Part shown: positions 36,014 through 46,565 of the stretch, one piece after another
How positions within the stretch are numbered: the first letter of the stretch is position 1
Layout of the letters: every line of letters starts with the position of its first letter
Assembly: GCA_022702705.1 (NCBI GenBank)
Contig: CM040432.1
Span: forward strand, 46,340,540-46,404,539
Source: Papilionanthe hookeriana x Papilionanthe teres
Lineage: Eukaryota; Streptophyta; Magnoliopsida; Asparagales; Orchidaceae
Direction: 5' to 3'
Length of the DNA: 64,000 bases
Notes under the pieces: model-generated
Seen by the model: only the letters and a program-made list of their open reading frames with translations
Databases searched by the model: none
Told to the model about the DNA's origin: nothing
Position numbers and translations under genes: made by a program

Positions 36014-36893
36014 ATGATAAACAACAATGTCACCCTGCATGAAAACTGAAACCTTAAGGATAGCCACAAAACTGAAACCCAAAACTAAACTAAAAAAATC
36101 AATACAAGATAAAATCCACCGTCACAACATTCAAAGGATAAAACAACTCAAAATTTAACCACAAACAGAAAAACAAAACTATAACTACAACTAAATTAAA
36201 AAGTCTCGTTGTATGATCGAGAATACCTCGGATAATGTAACCCACGTGTTGCTAACGAGATTTTCCATGGTCTAAATGAAAGTGTGGAACTCATTCAGTT
36301 GAGTTTAGTAAATTTATTTGGACTAAGTGAATCCGATGGAAATAGCAGTGCCGGGATGATGGAACCGTGGGATCTTAATCAGTTCTGCTTAATCAACTTT
36401 AAGATTTGTTTTAATTAAAACACTAAGCCATCTAAATTTTGAACCTCTCTAAAATAAAACACTTCTCTCATCTCTTGATTTTCACCTTTTAAAACCAAAC
36501 CTCTGCAACAACAAGGAGCTTGGAGCACAGTGGGCAGCACGGCCATCTTCATCAGCAAAACCTGTGTCTACTACAGCTAAAACTTTCCTAAAATTAAATA
36601 ACCAAGCCATAGGATTTCGAGCTAGTTTGTCTAGTGCAACATAAATCCTCAACTCTTTTCTTAGGCATTCGTATAATCATATTATGCAAATTAAGCCCTA
36701 ACCGGTCTTAGGACTTCGAGGTAGTCGTTTGGTACGACATAAACCCTCACATCTTTGAAGCTATTTGTGTGATTATGTCATACAAATATAAGTCCTAATT
36801 AACTAGAATTGTCAGGATTGAAACATTAAACAAACTCTCAAATTGAAGCCAAATAATAGGATAGTCGGGAAGTCGCCGAAGTTCATTTCGGGT
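36014..36893 (+). repeat. Module B, direct arm, with about 105-bp hairpin repeats
   Basis: 880 bp between the inverted and direct A copies. It opens TTGCATGATAAACAACAATG, matching (inverted) the sequence beside the other A end. Around 36610-36800 it contains two tandem units, each with AGGA(T/C)TTCGAG...GT(T)TG...ACATAAA(T/C)CCTCA and a complementary AAGTCCTAA. Equivalent units lie at 63190-63340. No ORF. If A is an LTR, B is the whole internal region, which would be remarkably short. Confidence 0.75.
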
Positions 36894-37080
36894 CTGTGAC
36901 ATCCCCTACTTCTCTTCCTGTGGATTCCCAAAATAAACTGTTCCAAGTTTGATCCAATCCCTTTTGAAATTCCAAAATTCAATCCTTTGAAACCTTAAAC
37001 TTTGAAATTCTTGAGAGCAAAACCACTGATAATTATCGAGAGTTTTTTTAAGTGTCTTCGGACATTTAAGATGTAATTAA

Positions 37081-37102
37081 CTATAAGGGCTTGCCCTTAT
37101 AG
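37081..37102. promoter_or_regulatory. Conserved 10-bp palindrome in family A, copy 1 of 2
   Basis: Arms CTATAAGGGC and GCCCTTATAG around a central TT form a perfect 10-bp stem. The same place in the copy at 63666-63687 has CTATAGGGGC and GCCTCTATAG. It lies about 90 bases upstream of a TATAAAA at 37174. Could be a protein-binding palindrome or an RNA hairpin. Confidence 0.7.
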
Positions 37103-37505
37103 AGAACTTTAAGAACCCAGGTAATATAAACCCTGCTTAATTCCTTTATATTAAGTAGGGGAACTTGTCAGCTTATAAAATTGGTTCGCAGACCAAACAG
37201 ATGTCACAATTCTTCGAGTTTATTTAATCGATCCCCATCATCAATCAGTGTGTCTATTCCTCGGGATAGATACACGGTTTGTGGTGTTGTGCTCATTTAT
37301 ATAAACTATTTGGGATGTGAGATCGGTTTGATTTCATATCTTAAAATTTTTAAACTTAAAATTATTTTCAAAATCAAATGCTACTTTCTAAATTATATAT
37401 ATATATATATATATTTAAATTAAATTTAAAATCTAAAAAAAATTCACCGACAACTTTTGTAGGCGGCCCCTTTTTTTTTAAAAAAAAAATATGCAACACT
37501 CAACC

Positions 37506-37643
37506 TATAAATATGCCGATAGCTCACAAGCAAGAAAAGTAAAGTAAAGGAAGTACGTAAAAGAATGTACTGTAAACTTGTAAAAGTGTACCTGACGAGT
37601 CTTCTCGTTCTTCCATCTGAAACTTTAGTATCTTTGCAATAAA
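37506..37643 (+). promoter_or_regulatory. Promoter/poly(A)-like block in family A
   Basis: TATAAATA at 37506-37513 would place transcription start near 37536. AATAAA follows at 37638-37643, with TTTGCAG just after. A TATA box and poly(A) signal about 130 bases apart is the usual LTR promoter/R-region spacing. The inverted copy at 30701-36013 is cut at almost exactly the predicted start site, which independently marks this position as special. Confidence 0.5.
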
Positions 37644-40600
37644 TATTTATATTTTGCAGGAAAGTAAAATCCTATGGATATGTTTATCACAGGCCTACCA
37701 GGCCCTATGTCATAACTTGGTGGGTCATGTTCATTTAGTTAAGAGATTTTCTTCATTTAATGAATATGATAGGTCCAGTTGTCCTACAAGGTGTCCAGAA
37801 AATTTGTGAAACGGGTCTAGGAGGTATCTAGACATTTCACAATCCTTTTGAGCTTCCTTGAGTTCATTTGAACTAATCATAATTATTAAATGATTCATCC
37901 CTTTTTTTTGTATATATCCTTGTGCTTAGTGAGCCATTGTTTTAGTCATGCCGAAAGAAGGGGTGGTTATCATTTGATATTTTACTGACGAATTATGTAA
38001 GTGGGGCCTTTAGAGGCAAATTTAATTTGTGGAAGAATTTAATCAATTTTTGATGGGCTTGTAATGTTTTAAAACTAGTTTTAGGTTAACTGTGTTTCCT
38101 TTTCTATTCCTCATTAGTCAAATTTTCAATTAAGCCTAACTCACAATTAAACCCTTAAGATTTTAGTAGGTATATTTATGTCTGTTGACTTTTCATGATT
38201 ATTATTCTTATCAAAATATTGAATTATCAATTAAATATCAAATGAGGGGGGTATTAAATTAGTGGCATATTAACTTTCAAAATCAACCCCTAACCTTAAG
38301 GATCTTTTAATTTAGCTCTCTTCCAAATTATGATGATTAATTAAATATAAATTTTGTCTTTTAATGTGACAAAAATGAAGTGGGCTTCTACCACTTACCC
38401 TTTTATATTTCAACCATTCAAACATAATGATTAAGATCATTTATTGCCTTTTTTCCCAATTTAACTAAGCCTAAACATTGATTAAGGCTAAATTTTTTAA
38501 AATTACAATTTTACCCCTAAAGACCTTTATCACTTCATAATTCATTGAGTTTAATTCAAATGGCTTTGAAATTTTTATGTGACTCCACTAAAACATCAAA
38601 GGAGGAAAATATGATTTTTCAAATTTTAATTTAATTTATATATTTATTTTAATGCAAAAATAGGGATTTTCAATGAAAATTCAACAACTTGTCCAAGACT
38701 AAACATTTTACTTTGAGATTTTTATTGGAGGTAGGCCTAGAACAAGGAACCACTTGGACCAAATTTAATGATTTGTTGAGCTTTAATTTAATTATTATAA
38801 TTATTTCAATTTAGAGTATTAATTAAACATAAAATATTATTTAAGTTGAAAATTAAGTTTTATATTTTATTTTTCTTAAACCTCTCGAAGGTCAAGGAAC
38901 CCAGAGAACGAAATTTCATATTTGTCTGATATTTCTTTTAATTATTAGAATTATTTTAGTGAAAATTTAAAGAAATTCCATTTTAACTTTTAAAATTTGA
39001 TTTTAACCCTTTAAAAATTAATATCTTTTCTTAGACAATTAGGAAAAATGTCCTAATTGTTTCGAAATACATAGGAGACAATTTAGGACATTTCCAACCA
39101 TTTTATTAATCTTTTGATGTTTGTGAATTTTTAATTATTTAAATATTAAAATAAAGCTTAAAAATGAAAATTTTATTTTAATTACACATTTATTTTTTTA
39201 AAGACTCCTCTGATCTCAGAGAACTCCCAAAATTAATTTGGTGAATTTTTGAAGTGTATTTTAATTGTTATAATTATTTAATTGTCAAAAACGTTATTTA
39301 ACTTGAAAAATTCATTTAAGTATTTAAATTAACTCCATTTGGTTTTAAATTTTTATAGGGGGTTCCTCTGAACTTAAATTATAGTGGAGAACAAAAATCA
39401 AGCTATTTTCATTTATGTTTAGTCCAATTCATTTTTATTTAATTTTTTGGTCTTAATTACCATTAGAGTTGTACTTAATGATCTAAACTAAGTTTTCATT
39501 TTTCCTAGGGTCCTCTGGTCATAAGTAACCTAACAAAATTTATCTTGCATTTTTTTTATTAATGTTTTCTTTATTATAAACTAAAGCATACACAATAACT
39601 TGAAAAATGGAGATCTCTGTCTAGAGATCTCCTCTGACTTTGGAGAACAGGAAAGATCCCCTAAGATAGAGGCAACAACATACCAAAATCTCAAGTCAAG
39701 GTGAAATGTTTAAGCCAATGGAAAATCAAAAGACTCCAGACAGTTTTTAATTAATTAAAAATAAAACATGCATCAAATAAACTTCAAACCATTTCCACAT
39801 TATTCTTCTCTGTTTAATAAGCACTAGGGTATTTTTCTTTTATATTTATGATTTTTCCTCAACAAGTTATGGACTTTTAAAATTGGACTGATTTAAATAA
39901 TTCAAATAAATCCTATTTTCCCACTTAAGCACGCGGCGCTGACTGGATTTTAGGTAGCTCTGAAAGACCACGCAACTCGCTTCTATTCGACACTGCCCTC
40001 TGACTAGCTGTCCATGTGGCCGCAGTTTATGTATCTGATCTCCGTCCGACTCCATCTTGACCCTCCAAGCATTACATACGTAATTAAACGACACTCCTTC
40101 ATCGTCTTTGACTGGTTCATCCTAAGAGCCGTCCACCTTCTAGACCTAAGAACTCGAGCTATACTCAACCAAATCACATGAAGTTTTTTCCTAGAGCATC
40201 ATCTGACCTAGAAGAACCTATTCATATGGTTTATATGGTATAAAATATAGTCTACACATGCGGGGCATGAAGAATAGCTCAGGAGGAAGAGTGAGTTCAA
40301 TACCTTTGTATGAGAGGGGAGGTCTCAATCAGATGGTTGTGGCGGCTTTGATTGTCCCAACGAACCTTCAGATAAAGCTTTTTGCCCTAGTGAATTGTCT
40401 AGACCCAAACTCGACCAAACCCAATTTCAGGTGTTGATCAAAGTGTGGTGCAGAGGCTCTCTGTGATGGGCTTTGATGGGGGATCTTCTTCTTTCAATGC
40501 TATGAAGGTGTAGGTGCAATTAATTTAAGTTTGGTGCACTGTGGAGCTGTGGTGGAGTTTGTCCTAGTTCAGGCTGAGATCTCAGTGGATAAATTGCTCG

Positions 40601-42141
40601 CAGCTAGGGGGAATCAAAGGGGGAAAATGGTTGGAATGAGCTTAGGAAGGTTTGGGGAGGCTTTGGTGAGGTTTTGGCAGAGTTTCCTTAGGAAATTTTC
40701 AGCACTTGGATTTTGGCCGTGAAGGGTTATTTTTATTGCCATGGCCAATTGGCTGAGCTCAGGGCTTGGCTTTGGGTGCTTTAGGCTGCTTAGGGTCAGG
40801 GTTGAGCAGTGTCATTGATCATTGAGGAGATGCCTCACTGACAAAGCTCAATTTTGAATTTTAAGGGGTATGGAGGCCAATTAAAGGTCCTAAATGGTCT
40901 AGGGGAATGTTATAAAGAGTTCCCAACATTAATTGGGTGGAAATTTTAGGGTTAGGCCACTCAATTTGGGGGATTTTGGGCATATGTTTGATTTGGGTCA
41001 AAATTGGGGGTTTTGGACTTTAAGTGGGTTTGGGTGAGGCTTAGGCTCAAACTTGGGGCAATTGAATGTTGCACTTTGTTTAAGGTAATCTCATGATAAG
41101 TTTAGAATTTAAATTGAGGGGAAATTGTTAGGCATTAGGTCAATTTGGGGGATTTAGGCCACTTAGGTAAAATTGTGGCTTTTGGATTTTAAGTGAAATT
41201 AAACTCAAATGTAGGTCAAATTGAGCTTTGATTTAGTTTATATTGAGGCAAGAGATGTTGAATTAATGTTTGGAATTGGATTCGAGCAAAATTGGGGTCA
41301 ATGGGGTTGACATTCGGTTTGATTTAGGTACTTTTGAGCTAAATGGGTCAAATTGGGGCATTTAGTCAAATTGGGTCAAATTGGTAAAATTGGGTCATGT
41401 GGTAGTTGAGAGAAATGAAATTGAAAATATTTAGAAGGTTTTGAGAATTTTTGAATTTTTTTGGATTTTTGGGCTAAGAGGGGCATTTTGATAATTTTGT
41501 AAATTTTGAGACTAATTTGGAAATTTTGGTAAATTTGGTGATTTTGGTCAATTTGAGTGGTAGGGAATATTTTGAAATCGTTTTTGGAGAAAAATGGGTA
41601 ATTTTGGGAGTTTTGGAGGACTTTAGGGTTTAGGGGTATTTTGGGTAGGTTTAGAGGCAAGGGGTCAAAAATTAAAATTTTGAAAAAATTGAGGTTGGTT
41701 GGAAGTGAGTAAAATGGAATTGCTTAGATTGAGCCATGGACCAAAGGTAACATTCATTTGGTCCTCTATGTATTGGTACTTATCAAACCTTTAGCTTGGG
41801 GCTGAGAGCTTGGAGAAAACCACACACATGAGTTTCCAAAGAGTTAGGAGGCCGGGGTGAGATGTACTTTGCTTAGGATTGTGAGTGTGAAATGTGTGGA
41901 AACTCCAGACCTCTCCCAGGGTAGATCCTAAGGTCTGAACACCTATAGGAGACTTCCCCTGGGCTTACTTATGCTTGGTCTCTTCCTCCCAAAAGCTGGA
42001 GGTTAGGCCTTAAGCATATGAAAACTCCCAGTGAAGTGAGAAATGTTTGAATTTCTAAGGGGGGATTCCAAGACTATTATTCTGAGAAAGTTACCAGGAG
42101 AGTCCTATGGCTAAACCTTAGGCTATTCTAAAGAGAAACTA

Positions 42142-42167
42142 GACCTCAACCAAAAGTGAGGTCAACA
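42142..42167. other. Terminal hairpin and end of family A, best copy
   Basis: GACCTCA, 8-nt loop ACCAAAAG, TGAGGTC, then AACA. Similarity to other A copies ends at 42167, where the 59-bp array begins. Confidence 0.8.
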
Positions 42168-43090
42168 CACCTAAACTTCAATTTTAATATACATTCCACT
42201 CAATTCTTATATACTACACATCCAACACCTAAACTTCAATTTTTACATGATACAAACCACAAAATTCTTTTATGTAAGATATCTAATTCCTATACTACAA
42301 TTTGCACATACAAACTACACAGTTCTTATGTATTACATATCTAACACCTAAACTTCAATTTTCACATACAAATCACACAAAATTTATAAATTTCATATCT
42401 AAGACAAACTTTCAATTTTACTTACATTCCACTTAGTTCTTATGTATTACATTTCTAACACATTCATCAATTTTTACATACAAACCACACAATTCTAATG
42501 TATTACATATCCAACACATAAACTTCAATTTTTACATACGTTCCACTAAATTATTATATATTACATATTAAACACTTAAACTTCCATTTTTTGCATACAA
42601 ATCACACAATTCTTTTTGATTTTATATGCAACACATAAAATTCAATTTTTACATATAGACCATGCAATTCTTTTGTATTAAATTTCCAAAATCTAAACTT
42701 TAATTTTCATATAAAAAATACACAATTCTTATGTATTACATATCTAACTTCTATACTTCAATTATTACATACATTTCCACTCAATTTTTATGAATTACAT
42801 ATCTAAAACATAAGCTTAAAGTTTTACATGCATTCTACTCAATTCTTATGTATTACATCTAAAACTTAAATTTCAATTTACATACAAATCACACAACTCA
42901 ACCCAAACTTCAATTTTTACAGCCAATTCATATGTAATAGATATCTTGCACCTCAACTTCAACATTTACAAGTCCACTCAATTCTTATGCATTAGATATC
43001 TAATACCCAAAGTTTAATTTTTACATACAAATCACACAATTCTTATGTATTATATATCAAACACCGAAACTTCAATTTTTACCTAAATCA
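42168..43090. repeat. Tandem array of about 59-bp units (about 15 copies)
   Basis: The phrase AAACTTCAATTTTTACATAC, then CACACAATTCTTATGTATTACATATC, recurs every 58-60 bp (for example AACTTCAAT at 42174, 42232 and 42351). Units are 70-90% alike by eye, and a few are shortened. Starts exactly at the A end. The frame at 42156-42344 is a product of the repeat. One isolated unit occurs at 60777-60838. Confidence 0.92.
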
Positions 43091-44926
43091 CAAACATCTA
43101 AGAAAAAAATTAATTAAGGAAAAGAATCTAAACATACAAGAGAAATATAACTAAGCTTGGAGATATAGAATATTCCTCCGGGCCATGAATCCACTCGTGA
43201 AAACTCCCCAAAATCACCAGATGCTCAGTGCAGAATAATTGTTGTTGGAGCCCTAGACAAACAAAACAATGGAGCACACATAATTGTTGAGCATGCCGGA
43301 TTGGAATTTTAGAGTTTGTGGGTAAAACTTTCGTCGATATCTAATGATACAAATTATTTTGTGTTGGCTGTGTCGTCTTGTCATGCGATGTTATTAATTA
43401 ATTATATCGTGTCGAATATTTTTTTGTCGCAACTATCTACCCACTTGTTCGCGTCGATAGATGGTGATGCAAACGGTGTCCCTGATCAGTATCAACGAAA
43501 GACAGACACAAATCCAACACTAAAGTTTGAGTCCGCATTTTTTTGACGCTAATCAATGTATTTCATATAGTATAATTAAGTGATTTAAGGCTCACACGTT
43601 TATATCACCAGAGGAAATCGATTTGACCATAAGTACACTATATTTAGAGATCAATGGGTTATCCATTTAATTCTTTGAAGTTTCCAAACACCTTCTAAGT
43701 GTTTAATCTCGGCCTATTTAGGCGAATTTGATCACCTCTGATATTAATGGGTTTATCTCACGGAGAATTCAGTTCGTATACATGTTTGCACCTATTAAAA
43801 TTTTGACAGTTTTGAAGTTAACATGCAATTAGAAAACAGAAAGCATCAGATAGAAAAATAGAAAATAGAATTTATTTATTGAAGACAAATGACTTACGAG
43901 AGAACTAACGAAAGCAAAAAAGAAATAAAAGATAAAATTCAATATATAAATAAAACATCATTTTACTGGCGACGCCTGTCAATAAAAAAATAAAATTGAC
44001 ATCAATTTACATGATAATTTATAGAACTAAAAAACAAATTTACGTTACTTGCAAAGACCAATTGGACTACATTATACAAAAATATTTTAAAAATGATTTA
44101 GCAATTGAAGTATATTAAGATAATATTTACGGTATGTGCACCATGGCTTGCGATCAGAAATGTTATATACGATTGTATACAGATTTAGAGAAAAGAGATA
44201 AGAACAGGTTTAACGTAGCGAATTCAGTTATTTCTGTGTGGCTTCGTGCTGAGCTCAGGCTGATCTCAGACAACTCTTTTTCTGCATGTACGTGTATGGT
44301 GCCAACTAACGTAACTACTAACAACTCAGGCTTTTGTTTAATTTCCGAGTCAAAATATCTCACATTTTTTATAAATGTTGCATCGCGCGTACTTCATCTG
44401 GCAATTGAAAGACGACATTTTGGCGTTTGATGGCGTTGATATATATATCAAAGAAGAACGAGTGGCTTATCTTTCTTTTATTATTATTTTTTTTATTTTG
44501 GCTGTGCCACCGTTGAATCCGACATCATAAAAATTCACATTATTTCGGCCAATATAACATATATTAGAGCACGGCTTATATCACTTATGTATTCTAATCA
44601 ATGCAATTCAAATGATTTTAATAGCCTGTATTCTTCTCGTAGATAAATACATAATCATGTGGACAAAAGCTGTTGAAATTTTTTTTGATGCTTTATGGCA
44701 ATCAGAAGGTATTTATTTGTGTGTGAACGCAGGGTTATACCGTATCATCTGAAACATGTCAAGTGTCTTGAGTTACGTGAAATAATAATTTTGAAATGCC
44801 AGAATTATAGGTTAGTGGAAGATTAGATAAACGGATTTTAAATTTTGAAAAGCGAAATTTGAGTTACCATTAAAAATACTCCAATAGGAATTTTTGGTTT
44901 CTGTAATTTTTTTAGCATAAGAGTAA
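43091..44926. other. Unassigned sequence between satellite and copia LTR
   Basis: More balanced in composition than its surroundings. Frames at 43316-43546 (76 codons) and 44134-44430 (98 codons, opposed by a 66-codon minus frame) have no domain I recognise. A TTGATATATATATCAA palindrome is at 44436-44451. This may be the old host target DNA, but nothing here supports a gene. Confidence 0.45.
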
Positions 44927-45330
44927 TGTTGGTTCTAAATCAATGGATCGCTGAAGGACAAATTGAAAAAAAAACAAAGAGATAGGAATTTCTTGAACTT
45001 TCTTTCTATTATTTGAAGAAAAGAAGAATACGAGGCTAGAGAAGTACGAATACGTTGTAACATGTAGAACTCTATTTATACTAAACAATACATAACGTAA
45101 TAAAAGGAAAAACATACACGATAATCGTAGGCATTTAAGTGTCATTAATTCGCGCCTATTATAAACCTATATTTATTTCACTAATTGTGTAATCAAGTTA
45201 TGTCTAATATAGAGCTCATATTTATTCCATTAATTGTGTAATCAATTCAATCCTATATTTATTCCACTAATTATGTAGCGTCCTTTTTTGCTCATCAATT
45301 AATTTTAACCAAATAAATATTAGATTCACA
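44927..45330 (-). repeat. Ty1/copia 3' LTR
   Basis: On the minus strand it starts TGTGAATC directly after a GGGGGAG(AT) polypurine tract (plus 45331-45340) and probably ends CCAACA at 44927, about 404 bp. It contains GTATAAATAGAG (around plus 45073-45085) as TATA box. The first 200 bp have three imperfect copies of a unit with TTGATTACACAATTA and GAATAAATAT. The right (start) edge is secure; the left edge is inferred from the TG/CA rule only. Confidence 0.65.
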
Positions 45331-46565
45331 ATCTCCCCCGTAAACTTGATTTGGTTCGAAATTGTTTACGCCAAGCAGCTCTCGCATTTTCACGAATTTG
45401 ACTCTTGCTAGAGTCTTGGTGAGAATATCCGCACGTTGCTCTTCGGTGCTTACGAACTCCACGATGATCTATCGATTCTCGACACACTCGCGAATAAAGT
45501 GGAATCGAGTGTCGATGTGCTTGCTGCGTCCATGGAACACTGGGTTCTTTATTAATGCTATTGCAGATTTGTTGTCGACGTAGAGAGTTACCGGCTTTAG
45601 CTCTCTTCCGGTCACCTCACTTAACAAACTTCTCAGCCACAATGCTTGGCATGATGCCGCAGTGGCTGCCATGAACTCTGCCTCACAGGATGATAGGGCA
45701 ATGGTTCGCTGCTTCTGAGATTTCCAAGTGATTAGATTCCCATTGAGATAAAATGCCATCCCTCCGGTGCTTTTCCTGCTATCTATATCTCCGGCTAGAT
45801 CACTGTCGGTAAATCCGACGAGCTCTTCAGTTCCTTGTCCTCTTTTGTATTGAATCCCGTAGCTCATTGTTCCCTTTACGTAACAGAGAATATGTTTCAC
45901 CGCCTGCTGGTGTAAATTGGTAGGTTGCTCCATGTAACGACTCACCATGCCAACTGCGTATGAGATATCGGGTCGAGTATGGGTTATGTTCCTGAGACAC
46001 CCGATGACATGCCTAAATTCGGTGGGATTCACAAGGATTCCTTCCGCATCTTTTCCAAGCTGCAACTTTGCTTCCATTGGATACTTGCTTGGGTTGCAAT
46101 CCACCATCTTAAACTGCTCCAACACCTTCTTTGCATAAGCCGATTGATTTATTGTGATGCGGTCTTTCTTCTGGTCTACCTCGATACTGAGGTAGTATGA
46201 GAGCAGCCCAAGATCACTCATCTCAAACTCCTTCATCATTTGCTTCTTGAATGTCTCAACACCAGTAATGCTGGATCCAGTTACGATCAATTCATCAACG
46301 TATACGCCAACGATGAGTGCTTCTGTTCCGTGATTCCTCGTGTACATAGCCTGCTCTTGAGGACACTTCAAAAAGCCTAGACTCATCATTCTCTTGTTAA
46401 GGCAAGTATTCCACGCCCTTGGTGCTTGGCATAGTCTGTAGAGAGCTTTGGACAGCTTTTACACCTTATGCTCTTCATTCTTGACAATGAATCCTTCAGG
46501 TTGAGTGACGTAATCTTCTTCTTCGATGTCAACGTTTAAGAATGTCGACTTGACGTCCAGGTGGT
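45295..46565 (-). pseudogene. Ty1/copia RT (C-terminal part) and RNase H
   Basis: Picks up the RT at HLDVKSTFLN (first catalytic Asp; 46565-46530), passes a stop near 46457, then is open from 46389 to 45469. The catalytic box reads VGVYVDELIVTGSS, that is YVDE instead of YVDD. RNase H follows: FTDSDLAGD (Asp), SSCEAEFMA (Glu), LYVDNKSAI (Asp), then the HIDTRFHFIRE end. A stop at 45467 is followed in frame by the usual ADILTKTLAR and GGDCES tail to about 45295. The left end of this piece is the Athila insertion site. Confidence 0.93.

Larger units (their letters stand above)
36894..42167 (+). mobile_element. Family A repeat, best direct copy (5,274 bp)
   Basis: Begins TGTGACATCCCCTACTT and ends TGAGGTCAACA, so it has the TG...CA ends expected of an LTR. 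Order: palindrome (37081-37102), TATA-type blocks, poly(A)-type signal (37638), AT-rich arm (37390-39930), CpG block (39930-40150), GC-moderate part, G/T-rich arm (40860-41700), terminal hairpin (42142-42163). No coding region; frames at 39867-40094, 40531-40722 and 41376-41660 lack domains and overlap the skewed parts. No purine tract precedes the start, which argues against a simple LTR. Confidence 0.75.

Noticed and set aside
30701..42167. Helitron
   Set aside because: A terminal hairpin is present, but there is no TC 5' end, no CTRR 3' end and no Rep/helicase sequence.
36894..42167. Confident call of family A as a gypsy LTR
   Set aside because: TG...CA ends and promoter signals fit, but no polypurine tract or primer-binding site adjoins it and no gag-pol is linked; reported as a candidate only.
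42168..43090. CRISPR-like array
   Set aside because: Units of about 59 bp are repeated head to tail with no separate unique spacers, and the context is a plant nuclear genome; it is satellite-like.
44134..44430. 98-codon plus ORF as a host gene fragment
   Set aside because: No recognisable domain, a competing minus frame, and no intron/exon signals; left as unassigned.
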